19,174 bases of DNA from assembly GCA_910585895.1 (NCBI GenBank), contig CAJUHY010000050.1:1-19174 (forward strand), read 5' to 3'. The DNA is from an uncultured Lachnospiraceae bacterium. Lineage in GTDB: Bacteria; Bacillota; Clostridia; Lachnospirales; Lachnospiraceae. Below, piece after piece: positions 6,925-15,307 of the stretch; within the stretch, counting starts at the first letter, position 1; each line of letters begins with the position of its first letter. Both the position numbers and the translations under genes were made by a program. Under the pieces are notes generated by a model that searched no databases, was not told where the DNA came from, and worked only from the letters and a program-made list of their open reading frames with translations.

Positions 6925-8058
6925 ATGACAGTAACACTAGGTTCCGTGCTGTCCTGCCTGACAAGCAGCACCCTGCTGACAATTTTGGCATGGGTCATTC
7001 TTAAAGGTGAGTTTACCTTTAAGACAGTGGGGAGGTATATCTGTATCTTGCTGGCGGCGATTCCGGTGCGGATGCTGCTTCCAGTTGAATTTGGCTTTAC
7101 GACAACGTTTTACAGCAGACATTTTATGACCAGTGTACGTGATTTCTTATTTATAGAGATAAACAGTGGAGCATCTGCGGTGACTATCGGGCAGGTATTG
7201 CTGTTTGTATGGATAGCAGGTGTAATATGTAATTGCTGTTTGCGAGTAGGGGAGTATTTGTATTTTATACATATGATTCGCAGGTGTCCTAACTATTATG
7301 AACATAATATGGATACTGTTATCAGTGAGATAAACAGGGATTATGGGAAGAGGAAGAAGTTTAAAGTCCTGTTAGTTCCGGGCATTCGGACACCGGCAGT
7401 TTTCGGTGTGGTTCATCCACAGATACTGATGCCGGTAACTAATTATTCGCAAGGGGAGATTTATTTTATATTAAGGCACGAGATGCTGCACTATTACCAT
7501 CGTGATATGCTGGTGAGAATTTTATGCGAGTTTCTTTGTACAATCTACTGGTGGAATCCAGCCGTTTACCTGTTCGAGAGGTTGGTTGTGCAGGTATTGG
7601 AGATTAGGGTGGACAGCGTTCTGGCAGCCGGCTTCAGTGAGGCGGAGAAGATTGGGTATATGGAATGTATCCTCAAATCGATAAAAGCGGGAGGAGCGGA
7701 GAAGACGCCGCTGATGATTACATTTGCCGCACAGAAGGGCAAAGCCGTAAAGCAGAGATTCTATTGTATATGGGGCAACCATTGGCAAAGCAAAAGGCGA
7801 AAGGGGTTTTTCATGGCGGCATTCTCGTGTCTGCTGTTTCTGATGTCAGTTTCGGTTGTTGTAGAATCTTTATATTCGGAGGAAGTTCCTGGCACATTTG
7901 GTTATCCCAATCCCGAAACGTCCTATTTGCTAGAAAGAGACGGCGGTTATGGCTTATATATTGATGGCGAATTTATGGGCGAAGTTTTGGAAATAACAGA
8001 ACCGATTACGGAACTTGAAATTTATAAGGATGAGGGGGAGTTGAAGAATGAAAATTAG
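6925..8058 (+). CDS. M56-family (BlaR1-like) membrane metallopeptidase without penicillin-binding domain
   Basis: A 377-residue membrane protein with N-terminal hydrophobic segments (about 5-26, 36-53, 86-104) and a cytoplasmic zinc-protease region carrying HEMLH (185-189). The downstream E226 in LEIRVD matches the third zinc ligand of BlaR1-type enzymes. A last hydrophobic helix (about 295-314) is followed by only about 60 residues outside. BlaR1 and MecR1 have a roughly 250-residue penicillin-binding sensor there, which is missing, so the trigger must be something else. The family relays a surface signal by proteolysis that inactivates the BlaI partner. ATG 6925 follows an AAGGAGGGGG site that overlaps the repressor stop. 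It may sense the peptide product, cell-wall stress or a precursor fragment; this is inference. Confidence 0.88.
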   Translation: MTVTLGSVLSCLTSSTLLTILAWVILKGEFTFKTVGRYICILLAAIPVRMLLPVEFGFTTTFYSRHFMTSVRDFLFIEINSGASAVTIGQVLLFVWIAGVICNCCLRVGEYLYFIHMIRRCPNYYEHNMDTVISEINRDYGKRKKFKVLLVPGIRTPAVFGVVHPQILMPVTNYSQGEIYFILRHEMLHYYHRDMLVRILCEFLCTIYWWNPAVYLFERLVVQVLEIRVDSVLAAGFSEAEKIGYMECILKSIKAGGAEKTPLMITFAAQKGKAVKQRFYCIWGNHWQSKRRKGFFMAAFSCLLFLMSVSVVVESLYSEEVPGTFGYPNPETSYLLERDGGYGLYIDGEFMGEVLEITEPITELEIYKDEGELKNEN

Positions 8059-8076
8059 AAGAGACAGAGAGGGATT

Positions 8077-9894
8077 ATGAAGAAAACAATAAGGGGCATA
8101 GGGGAATTTTTTCAGATAATCGGTTACTGTATCGGAATATTGTGGAGGACATCCAGACAGTATTTTATCATTCGCATTCTGATAAATATTGTCTCCCTGG
8201 CGGTTCCGTTTGCAGTTATCACGCTTACCAGGCTTCTTATTAATCTTCTTGCCGGAGTCAGTTCAGAGGCGTCATCGCCGGATATGCTGATATGGTCATA
8301 TTTAATCTTTTCATTGCTGCTGTTAGGTTTCAATATTCTCAGTAAAGGGATTGGCACACTGAGCACTTACTATACAGGGCTGCATCGTGACAGGATGGAC
8401 ACTGTGACGAAACACCGCATCATGAAGAAAGCGGCGGAGCTGGATTTATCGTTTTTTGATTCGGCATCATTTTACAATGAGGTAAATGATGCTAAGAGGA
8501 ACAGTCCACTTATTACAAATTCTGCTTTTCAGGCAATGGAATTCATTCGGTATCTTGTTCAGTTTATTATTGCTTTTGTATGTCTGTTCCCATTCAGTCC
8601 AGTCCTGCCCTTTGTGTTTGTCCTCTCAGTGATACCTTGTACAGTTGTCCAACTGAAACAGGTCGAAGCAGTATATGGTTTTCAGAGACAGTATATGGGT
8701 GAGGAACGGAAAATGCAGTATGCCTCGGATGTGCTGCTGGAGCGGGAATTTGCCAAGGATGTGAGGATATATAATCTTTTTCCTTTTATCAGTGGGAAGT
8801 TTCTCAGCATCTGGGAAGTATTGTTTTCTAAAAAGAGAAGGATTTCATTGCGTTATACGCGGCTTTTAATCCTGCTCTCAGCGCTTCCTGAAATTGCTGC
8901 AGCAGTTTTTCTTTTTTTGCTGGGGCTGTCAGTTGTTCAGGGCAGATATACCATTGGAGATTATTCTTTTCTGCAAGGGATAATGACACAGGTTTTAGGC
9001 AGCATGTATATGGTGATTTATAGTTATACGCAGCTGGCGGACGGTAAGATGCGCATACAGAATTACAGGAAGTTTCTGAGACTGCAGAGTAATATACAGA
9101 CAGATGGCGAACATAAGCTTACGGAACCGTCTTTTACCATAGAATTTAAAAATGTTAGTTTTCGGTATGGGGATACTCTGCCATGGATTTTGAAGAATGT
9201 AAGTTTTGTTTTCCAGAGCCGGCAGAAAGTTGCCCTGGTAGGGGTAAACGGAAGCGGTAAGACTACGATTGTCAAACTTCTGCTCCGTTTTTATGACCCG
9301 GTAGAAGGACAGATTCTTATGGACGGCAAAGATATCCGGGAATATACACTAGAAAGTCTGCGCAGCCGTTTCAGCACAGTTTTTCAGGATTACAGTAATT
9401 ATGCTTTTACGGTCAGCGAATCAGTTTCGTTGTCTGATGTCCGTAAGGCAGGTGATTCAGAAAGGGTCATGGCTGCCCTTAAGAAGAGCGGGGCAGATGG
9501 ATTTACTGCTCAGTTTCCTAAGGGTGTGGACACCTATCTGACGAGAAGGTACGATGACAGCGGACAGGAATTATCTGGCGGGCAGTGGCAGAAGATGGCG
9601 ATTGCCCGGGCATTCTTCCGTGAGGCGGATATTTATATCTTAGATGAGCCTTCAGCAGCATTGGATGCGCAGTCGGAAGACGAGGTGTTTTCTATGTTTC
9701 AGGCGTTGTACGCAGGAAAGGGTGCGGTTCTTATTTCACACAGGTTGTCCAATGTGCATTTATGTGACGTAATCCTTGTTCTGGACAATGGTTATCTGGC
9801 GGAAATGGGAAGACATGAGGAATTGCTGGAAGCAGATGGAACCTATGCGCACATGTACCGTTTGCAGGCTGAAAAATACAAGGATGTACAGTAA
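8077..9894 (+). CDS. ABC transporter, fused permease and ATPase (peptide exporter type)
   Basis: A 605-residue half-transporter: a six-helix ABC exporter membrane domain (about 20-330) followed by an ATPase. The Walker A GVNGSGKTT is at 389-397, the signature LSGGQ at 499-503, Walker B IYILDEP at 519-525, and the H-loop SHRLS follows. All ATPase motifs are intact, and it would act as a homodimer. There is no N-terminal C39 peptidase domain, so leader removal must come from another enzyme; the S8 protease encoded next is the obvious candidate. In RiPP clusters such transporters export the modified peptide. The gene follows the M56 gene after 18 bases, within the same operon. Confidence 0.92.
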   Translation: MKKTIRGIGEFFQIIGYCIGILWRTSRQYFIIRILINIVSLAVPFAVITLTRLLINLLAGVSSEASSPDMLIWSYLIFSLLLLGFNILSKGIGTLSTYYTGLHRDRMDTVTKHRIMKKAAELDLSFFDSASFYNEVNDAKRNSPLITNSAFQAMEFIRYLVQFIIAFVCLFPFSPVLPFVFVLSVIPCTVVQLKQVEAVYGFQRQYMGEERKMQYASDVLLEREFAKDVRIYNLFPFISGKFLSIWEVLFSKKRRISLRYTRLLILLSALPEIAAAVFLFLLGLSVVQGRYTIGDYSFLQGIMTQVLGSMYMVIYSYTQLADGKMRIQNYRKFLRLQSNIQTDGEHKLTEPSFTIEFKNVSFRYGDTLPWILKNVSFVFQSRQKVALVGVNGSGKTTIVKLLLRFYDPVEGQILMDGKDIREYTLESLRSRFSTVFQDYSNYAFTVSESVSLSDVRKAGDSERVMAALKKSGADGFTAQFPKGVDTYLTRRYDDSGQELSGGQWQKMAIARAFFREADIYILDEPSAALDAQSEDEVFSMFQALYAGKGAVLISHRLSNVHLCDVILVLDNGYLAEMGRHEELLEADGTYAHMYRLQAEKYKDVQ

Positions 9895-9927
9895 GAGGAT
9901 GACTGTTTCAGAGGGGAATGATTTTGT

Positions 9928-11058
9928 ATGTCAGATAAAAATATCCGTATGGCAATTTTAGATGATGGCGTCCATCCTGAGGCTTGTCCGCTGGCAGGAA
10001 GCTTTTTGGTTGGCGATGATTTGTCGGTCTCTGTTTTGGAGGAACATACAGTTTCGCCATTCAGTCATGGGTCCATGTGCGCCCGGATTGTGCAGCGGTA
10101 TGTGGGGCTGGAAGGCGTGGATGTGTTCAGTATACAGATTTTACAGGGTGATACTCAAAGAGGCAATATCGGCAGATTACTGAAAGCTTTTGCGTTATGT
10201 ATTACTATGGATATCCGACTGATTCATCTTAGTGTTGGCACCTATGCGTTTGAGGATTTTGCCAGGCTGGAGGAGGCGGTACATTGCCTGTTGGAATCGG
10301 ACAGATTTCTGATAGCGGCTGCCGGTAATCGGGGTATTGTTACATATCCTGCGTATTTGCCTGGTGTTATTGGCGTCAAGTGCCATCCACAACTTACGGA
10401 TGATGAATACACATATTTCTATGATTCGCTGACGAGAATTTATTTTCAGGCTTCCTCTAAGCATCAAGTGGCGATAGAGGGGATGGGGATGGAAACGCCA
10501 ATATCCAACAGCTATGCTGCGCCGTTGGTTACGGCTAAAATACTTTCCCATCTCAAAAATAATGCAGCGTTGGATAGGAATCAGATATGGAATTTACTTA
10601 CAGAAAATGCTCGAAATCAGCCGCCTGTACGAGACAGCGAACTTTGTCCCTGTCCCCCGGTGGAAATTCCTGTCGTTTTGCTGAGCGGGTTTTCTGCCGG
10701 GCAATTGTCTCATCTTATAAAAGTGTTGATGGAATGTTTGAGACGGGATGATTATCATACCCGGGCAGCGACAAATCTGCCGGGTATCCGTCCCTGGGAG
10801 GAGACTGCTTTGCCGGAATCTGAGGATTTGGATTTGTTCATCGCGCGTATGGCATGGTATTTCTCCTGTGAAATCATTTTGGTGGGCATTGTTTCCTATA
10901 TACCTCCTGACAGGTATGGGAATGTCAGCCTGTGGATTTACGGTGAGGAAAGCGATGAGGTGCGTACAGCGGCTGCCGAGGCGGATGGGCAGGTTTTGTG
11001 GGCAGGGGGGATGAAAGACAGCAAGGTATATGAGGTTATGGTGGATATGCTGTCATAA
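9928..11058 (+). CDS. Intracellular S8 (subtilisin-like) protease with an added maturation-type C-terminal domain
   Basis: A 376-residue protein. The compact subtilase domain (about 1-230) keeps a full triad: D12 in ILDDGV, H47 in SHGSMC and S195 in SNSYAAP, plus the oxyanion Asn N134 in AAAGN. The usual GTS before the active Ser is SNS here. There is no signal peptide or propeptide, so it acts in the cytoplasm. The C-terminal part (about 245-376) begins EIPVVLLSGFSAG and resembles the second half of the TIGR04066-type protein encoded at 13840-14973 (DIPVVIVAGWW), so the two appear to share a domain. The likely job is to cut the leader from the modified precursor or to clip a partner protein. 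ATG 9928 follows GAGGGG at 9911-9916. The gene lies between exporter and maturation genes. Confidence 0.88.
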   Translation: MSDKNIRMAILDDGVHPEACPLAGSFLVGDDLSVSVLEEHTVSPFSHGSMCARIVQRYVGLEGVDVFSIQILQGDTQRGNIGRLLKAFALCITMDIRLIHLSVGTYAFEDFARLEEAVHCLLESDRFLIAAAGNRGIVTYPAYLPGVIGVKCHPQLTDDEYTYFYDSLTRIYFQASSKHQVAIEGMGMETPISNSYAAPLVTAKILSHLKNNAALDRNQIWNLLTENARNQPPVRDSELCPCPPVEIPVVLLSGFSAGQLSHLIKVLMECLRRDDYHTRAATNLPGIRPWEETALPESEDLDLFIARMAWYFSCEIILVGIVSYIPPDRYGNVSLWIYGEESDEVRTAAAEADGQVLWAGGMKDSKVYEVMVDMLS

Positions 11059-11118
11059 AATAATGCTTTGCTGAAGCTTACTATATAAATAAAAGATAAA
11101 AAATGAAGGGGTGATTAG

Positions 11119-12390
11119 ATGAATACGGAAAGACAGCAGGAAGATATGGTGATGGGAGATATTCTGATACATGCAGCCAATGAGACAGAGTATTACCAGA
11201 AATATTTTTCTGCGCGTGAGGGACAAAAGGATAATTATGAATTGGCGGAATTTCCGTTTCTGACCAGGCAGACAGTTCAGCGAGAACGCAGCCGTTTTCT
11301 TGGCGGCAGGTATCAGCGGCATCCGGATATTGAATATTTGCTGATGAAACGGAGTTTCGGAATATCAGGAAGCCCTATGGAGGTCTATTGGGACAGTAGG
11401 GATGAGGTTAATTCCCAGACAGGCTTGTGGGAGTACAGAAAAGAGCGCTTTCATATCACGGCAGATGATAAATGCTGTGTGTTCCGTACTGCGGAGTATG
11501 CGGGCAATAAGATAATGGATGATATGCCTAAACGTCTGAACCGGGATGGGAAAATACTGTCATTTACTATGCGGGACCTGTCGGCGGATAGGCTGCAGTG
11601 GTGTTTGGACACTATTAATGAGTTTAACCCGGACTGGATGTGCCTTCCGCCAAGCGTTGCATTGATGATGGCAGAAAGCATGGAGGCAAAGGAGCAGTCG
11701 CCGCCACCTGGTCTGCGCTATATAGAGTTGTGCGGTGAAATGCTTGATGCGCAAACGGAAACAATGATTAGAGAAGCCTTTCAGGTGCAGACAGGTAATG
11801 TATATATCACGGAAGCAGCGGGGGCTGTGGCGGCTTCCTGTACCCATGGGCATCTGCATATTTTCCCCGAGAATGCAGCTGTCGAAATTATTCGGGATGG
11901 CAAGTCTGTCAGGAATGAGGAGGGAGACATCTATATCACTTCTCTGCAGAACACGGCAATGCCGCTGATTCGTTTGGAAACGGGTGACAGAGGAGCGTTG
12001 CTGGATATTTCCTGTCCCTGCGGGCAGACAGCTCCAGTGCTGCGTCTGAATCGGGGAAGAAAATGCAGTTTTATCACCACTGCCTCGGGGCGGAAAGTGA
12101 GTGCAGGTGTGTTAAGGAGTCTGGCGGAATATACCAATGAGGAAGTATCCAGATGTCTGGCACACATTCAATTCAGGCAGGTTGATTGTCATCATATTGA
12201 AGCTGTTCTGGCTGTCAAACCAGCATTTTCCGGCTGGGAGAAAGAAGCCTCTCGTGTATTCTTAGAAAAGATTCATGACCCGGAATTGAAACAGATGCAG
12301 TGGGAGTTTACTTTTGCAAAACCGTGTGAGCCAGGCGGGAGTAAAATGGATGCGCAGCCGTTTTTTGAACCATTGGAAGGAGGGGAATGA
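11119..12390 (+). CDS. PaaK / coenzyme F390 synthetase-like AMP-forming ligase
   Basis: A 423-residue adenylate-forming enzyme. RSFGISGSPMEVYW (78-91) corresponds to the Ser/Thr/Gly-rich nucleotide loop of phenylacetate-CoA ligases. PLIRLETGDRG (282-292) is the ATP-binding Asp motif, CPCGQ (299-303) is the Cys pair typical of PaaK/F390 synthetases, and LNRGRK (310-315) is the hinge. GGSKM near the end may supply the C-terminal Lys. Enzymes of this type activate a carboxylate as an acyl-AMP and pass it on. In this cluster it is encoded just before the radical SAM enzyme and two genes before the ACP-related gene, so it may activate a peptide carboxylate or an acyl group; the substrate is unknown. 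The stop overlaps the ATG at 12387. Confidence 0.82.
   Translation: MNTERQQEDMVMGDILIHAANETEYYQKYFSAREGQKDNYELAEFPFLTRQTVQRERSRFLGGRYQRHPDIEYLLMKRSFGISGSPMEVYWDSRDEVNSQTGLWEYRKERFHITADDKCCVFRTAEYAGNKIMDDMPKRLNRDGKILSFTMRDLSADRLQWCLDTINEFNPDWMCLPPSVALMMAESMEAKEQSPPPGLRYIELCGEMLDAQTETMIREAFQVQTGNVYITEAAGAVAASCTHGHLHIFPENAAVEIIRDGKSVRNEEGDIYITSLQNTAMPLIRLETGDRGALLDISCPCGQTAPVLRLNRGRKCSFITTASGRKVSAGVLRSLAEYTNEEVSRCLAHIQFRQVDCHHIEAVLAVKPAFSGWEKEASRVFLEKIHDPELKQMQWEFTFAKPCEPGGSKMDAQPFFEPLEGGE
12378..12383 (+). promoter_or_regulatory. Ribosome binding site that decides the radical SAM start
   Basis: AGGAGG at 12378-12383 lies 3 bases before ATG 12387 and 9 bases before ATG 12393. The spacing favours 12393, although the ATGA overlap at 12387 with the upstream stop is also a common translational-coupling arrangement. 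The two choices differ by two residues. Confidence 0.6.
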
Positions 12391-12392
12391 GG

Positions 12393-13835
12393 ATGCCAGA
12401 GGGAAAACCGTTTATCCATATGCTAAGAACGCCATTTTGCAACTATTTGTATGATGTCAATACGAATATGTTTGCGGAGGTGGATGAGAATACATATCAG
12501 TATCTGAAAGAAGTGGAACAGAGTGATGATTTCCGGCAGGTACCGGCGGATGAGAATGTAAAACAGAATCTTGCTATCCTGCGTGAGCAGGGATTTCTGT
12601 CTGCAAAACATCCCAAGGAAATTCGTCATAGCAGCAGCGATTTTGTGGATTACCATTTAAATGAGAATATTAACCAGATGGCTTTGCAGTTAACCCAGCA
12701 GTGTAACTTCCGATGTTCTTACTGTGTTTACTGTGCAGGAGATTTTGAGCTCCAGCGAACTCATTCCTCCAAACGGATGTCTCTAGAAACAGCCTTGGCG
12801 GCAGTGGATTTTTTTGCTGCCCGCTGCGGAAATCAGCAGCAGCCAGCCATTGCATTTTATGGTGGAGAACCCTTGTTGGAATTTCCGCTGATTCAGAGAG
12901 TAGTAGCCTATGCAGAGAAAAAATTATATGGCAAGAAATTAACGTTTGCCATTACCACCAATGCCTCTCTGCTCACGCCGGATATTGCACGTTTCTTCTC
13001 TGAGCACAATTTTCTGACGACTATCAGTTTGGATGGAACGCCGGAAACACATGATAGGTCCCGGAGGTTTGCAGACAGTGGTCGGGGGAGTTTTGCAGTA
13101 ATCTGTAAAAACCTCAAAGCGGTAAGGGAGGAATGCCCTGATTTTAAATTTTCCTTTAACGTAGTGGTAGACCCCAGATATTCTTGTGAGTCGCTGCATC
13201 AGCTGTTTAGTAAAGAGGAACCTTTTTGCAGCGCTCATGTGACGTCTACGCTTATTGATGATGAATATTCGGTGGAAAAGACTGTGCCCAGTGAGATTTT
13301 TTTGCAGCAGGACAGAATATTCATGTTTAAAAATTACCTGGCGTTTCGTGGCGTATATGACAAAGAGAGTGCCTCTCGCATGTCATATGTAACGTTATCT
13401 GACAATATTAGACGCTTGCAGTTGAGAATGAAACCGGCGAGACTGCTTCCTGATGTAGTAGCGCCGGGAGGACCTTGCATTGCAGGGGAGCGGCGGCTGT
13501 TTGTAAGCGTGGATGGTAATCTGTATCCTTGCGAGCGGGTCAGTGAAACATCGCAGATAATGAATATCGGCAATCTCTGGGATGGCTTTGATTTGCAAAA
13601 GGTTGACAAGATTCTGAATGTTGCCCAGACTACGTCTGAGGACTGTAAAAATTGCTGGGCTTTCCGGCACTGTATGCTTTGCTGCAGAAATAGTGATAAC
13701 TGTGGGGAACTGTCTGCAGAACTGCGGCGTTCCCAATGCAGCGGGGTACGTGTTCAGGTAGAGGATGTGTTCCGGGATTACCTTTGGATGAGGGAGTTCG
13801 GCGTTTCTTATGATGAAATCATGGAGGGGGTGTAA
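12393..13835 (+). CDS. ccpM: Cys-rich peptide radical SAM/SPASM maturase (CcpM type)
   Basis: A 480-residue radical SAM enzyme. Residues 1-75 look like a peptide-recognition region (CNYLYDVNTNMFAEVDENTY). The radical SAM core carries the 4Fe-4S motif CNFRCSYC (C104, C108, C111), with one extra Cys at 114, and the SAM-binding GGEP (157-160). The C-terminal SPASM region has Cys at 362, 380, 418, 421, 427, 430/431, 437 and 449 for auxiliary clusters. SPASM maturases modify ribosomal peptides, for example by thioether formation. The neighbours (TIGR04066 type, ACP-related, S8 protease, exporter) are the set that accompanies the clostridial CcpM maturase for CLI_3235-class peptides. The exact reaction is not shown by the sequence. 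Confidence 0.9.
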   Translation: MPEGKPFIHMLRTPFCNYLYDVNTNMFAEVDENTYQYLKEVEQSDDFRQVPADENVKQNLAILREQGFLSAKHPKEIRHSSSDFVDYHLNENINQMALQLTQQCNFRCSYCVYCAGDFELQRTHSSKRMSLETALAAVDFFAARCGNQQQPAIAFYGGEPLLEFPLIQRVVAYAEKKLYGKKLTFAITTNASLLTPDIARFFSEHNFLTTISLDGTPETHDRSRRFADSGRGSFAVICKNLKAVREECPDFKFSFNVVVDPRYSCESLHQLFSKEEPFCSAHVTSTLIDDEYSVEKTVPSEIFLQQDRIFMFKNYLAFRGVYDKESASRMSYVTLSDNIRRLQLRMKPARLLPDVVAPGGPCIAGERRLFVSVDGNLYPCERVSETSQIMNIGNLWDGFDLQKVDKILNVAQTTSEDCKNCWAFRHCMLCCRNSDNCGELSAELRRSQCSGVRVQVEDVFRDYLWMREFGVSYDEIMEGV

Positions 13836-13839
13836 CGTT

Positions 13840-14973
13840 ATGCGTTTGCTTGTGTTTCCTTTTGGATACGACTGTGAGCCTGTCATCCGTCATGCAGGAC
13901 TGCTTGAGCCGCGCTATCAGATTACGGCGCTTGTCTCGCCGGGGGGCTGGGGGCTGTCTGGGAAGCATAGAATACTGGGAAACAGTGAGGTTATCTTGCC
14001 GGTTTATGAGTCGGTCAGTGAAGTGACGGAAGAGTTTGACAGTCTTTATATTCCGGCGTTTGAGGTAATTGACGAGGAAGTGGAGAATCGGCTGGCAAAT
14101 GAGATAGTGGAATTGATTCCGCAATTATCAGAAGTTATTTGTGCCGCCCGGTTTTCGGATATAAACTATAAGAAAATAAAAGAGGCTTGTTTCCAGAAAG
14201 GGTTATCATGTAAGTTTACAGATTTTTCTGAGCATAAGAATCTTGAAGCATATGGGCTGATGAAAACAACGGAAAAATATCCGTTTTTAAAACCCTTGGA
14301 TATACCAGTGGTGATTGTGGCAGGCTGGTGGGAAAAGACTGATAAATTTGAAGTTTCCTTATCTTTGCGGGAACGGTTTCTGCAGGAAGGCTACCGCGTG
14401 TCCCAGATTGGTTCCCGGGATGGCTGTGAGATGTTTGGATTTCATTCTTTTCCGGGGTTTATGCTTCGCAAAGACGTAGATGCCGTGGATAAGATTATTT
14501 GTTTTAATCGCTGGATGAATGAGATGGCCAGGGAAGAACAGCCAGATTTATTTTTGATTACCATACCGGGAGCAACGCAGAATTACAACGATCAGTTCAC
14601 AAGGGGCTTTGGCATCCTGCATCATCAGGTTTTTCAGGCGGTTATACCAGATGCTCTTGTGATGTGCACGTTTTATATGCCTGGTACTGCACAGAATCTG
14701 GAGGAGGTGTCCGCATCATTCCAATACAAATTTGGTGCAGAGGTGGATGCTTTTCACATGTCTAACCTGATGATTGATATCAATGATTCAGAAGAACGCG
14801 GCCGCATCGTTACCAACAGTATCTATCGGGAAAGTGTTTCAGAAGCAGTAGAGAGAGGGTTTGCGGACAGCCCCATTCCGGTCTTTAACGGCTGGGAGGC
14901 AGAGCATTGTGATAAGCTCTTTGATGTGCTGCTGCAGAAACTGACTCCCAAGAGCGTCCAGGCTGTTTTATAA
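13840..14973 (+). CDS. TIGR04066-family peptide maturation system protein
   Basis: A 377-residue cytoplasmic protein starting MRLLVFPFGYDCEPVIRHAG, directly after the radical SAM gene; AGGGGG ends 9 bases before ATG 13840. The N-terminal half looks Rossmann-like. The second half (about 154-377) begins DIPVVIVAGWWEKTDKF, a glycine loop reminiscent of a P-loop but without a standard GxxxxGK[ST]. It includes LFLITIPGATQNYNDQF (237-253). It matches my memory of the TIGR04066 family, which is found only beside clostridial radical SAM peptide maturases; its biochemical role is not known. The second half resembles the C-terminal domain of the S8 protease of this cluster. The assignment rests on sequence character plus gene neighbourhood. 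Confidence 0.8.
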   Translation: MRLLVFPFGYDCEPVIRHAGLLEPRYQITALVSPGGWGLSGKHRILGNSEVILPVYESVSEVTEEFDSLYIPAFEVIDEEVENRLANEIVELIPQLSEVICAARFSDINYKKIKEACFQKGLSCKFTDFSEHKNLEAYGLMKTTEKYPFLKPLDIPVVIVAGWWEKTDKFEVSLSLRERFLQEGYRVSQIGSRDGCEMFGFHSFPGFMLRKDVDAVDKIICFNRWMNEMAREEQPDLFLITIPGATQNYNDQFTRGFGILHHQVFQAVIPDALVMCTFYMPGTAQNLEEVSASFQYKFGAEVDAFHMSNLMIDINDSEERGRIVTNSIYRESVSEAVERGFADSPIPVFNGWEAEHCDKLFDVLLQKLTPKSVQAVL

Positions 14974-14995
14974 ATTTTTCAGGGAGGAGATTAAA

Positions 14996-15307
14996 ATGAA
15001 TGATGAAAAAAATGTGGCTGTTGCGCCAAAGGAGGTCAGGAAAGAAATAGAAGAACTTCTGCATACCAGATTTGAAGTGCCGGAAGATTTCGCGCTGGAA
15101 GATGAATATGGAAATGATACCTTTTTTGGCTTATATAGCTTGCTTGGTCCCCGGGAACTGAATTATCTGGCATATATGCTGGAGAGGAGATATGATATTC
15201 AATTTGGCATGGATGAGTACGACGACCCGCAATTCTATAGTTTGGGCGGGCTTTCCCAAATAGTCGCAAAGATGGTAGAGGGAAATATTCGTCAGGAGGT
15301 ACGGTAA
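14996..15307 (+). CDS. Peptide maturation system acyl carrier-related protein
   Basis: A 103-residue acidic helical protein. ELNYLAYMLERRYDIQF (54-70) followed by YSLGGLSQIVAKMV (81-94) has the helix pattern of acyl carrier proteins. At the place where ACPs have Asp-Ser-Leu for the phosphopantetheine arm, this protein has L-G51-P52-R, so no attachment Ser is visible. It may be a carrier-shaped docking protein and not a true carrier. It matches the ACP-related protein (TIGR04069 type) known to accompany CcpM maturases. AGGGAGGAG (14981-14989) precedes ATG 14996, and its TAA overlaps the next ATG by one base (TAATG), indicating translational coupling. Confidence 0.8.
   Translation: MNDEKNVAVAPKEVRKEIEELLHTRFEVPEDFALEDEYGNDTFFGLYSLLGPRELNYLAYMLERRYDIQFGMDEYDDPQFYSLGGLSQIVAKMVEGNIRQEVR

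Noticed and set aside
6513..8058. Beta-lactam resistance regulators BlaI/BlaR1
   Set aside because: The M56 protein lacks the penicillin-binding sensor and there is no beta-lactamase or PBP2a gene; the linked genes are for peptide maturation.
11059..11118. Possible terminator or promoter between the S8 protease and ligase genes
   Set aside because: Only a four-base GCTT/AAGC stem is present, with no T run and no convincing -35/-10 pair. The genes are treated as one operon.
8077..13835. Lanthipeptide or sactipeptide cluster of a standard type
   Set aside because: No LanB, LanC or LanM-like gene is present. The partner set (TIGR04066 type, ACP-related, PaaK-like) fits the CcpM type better than classical sactipeptides.
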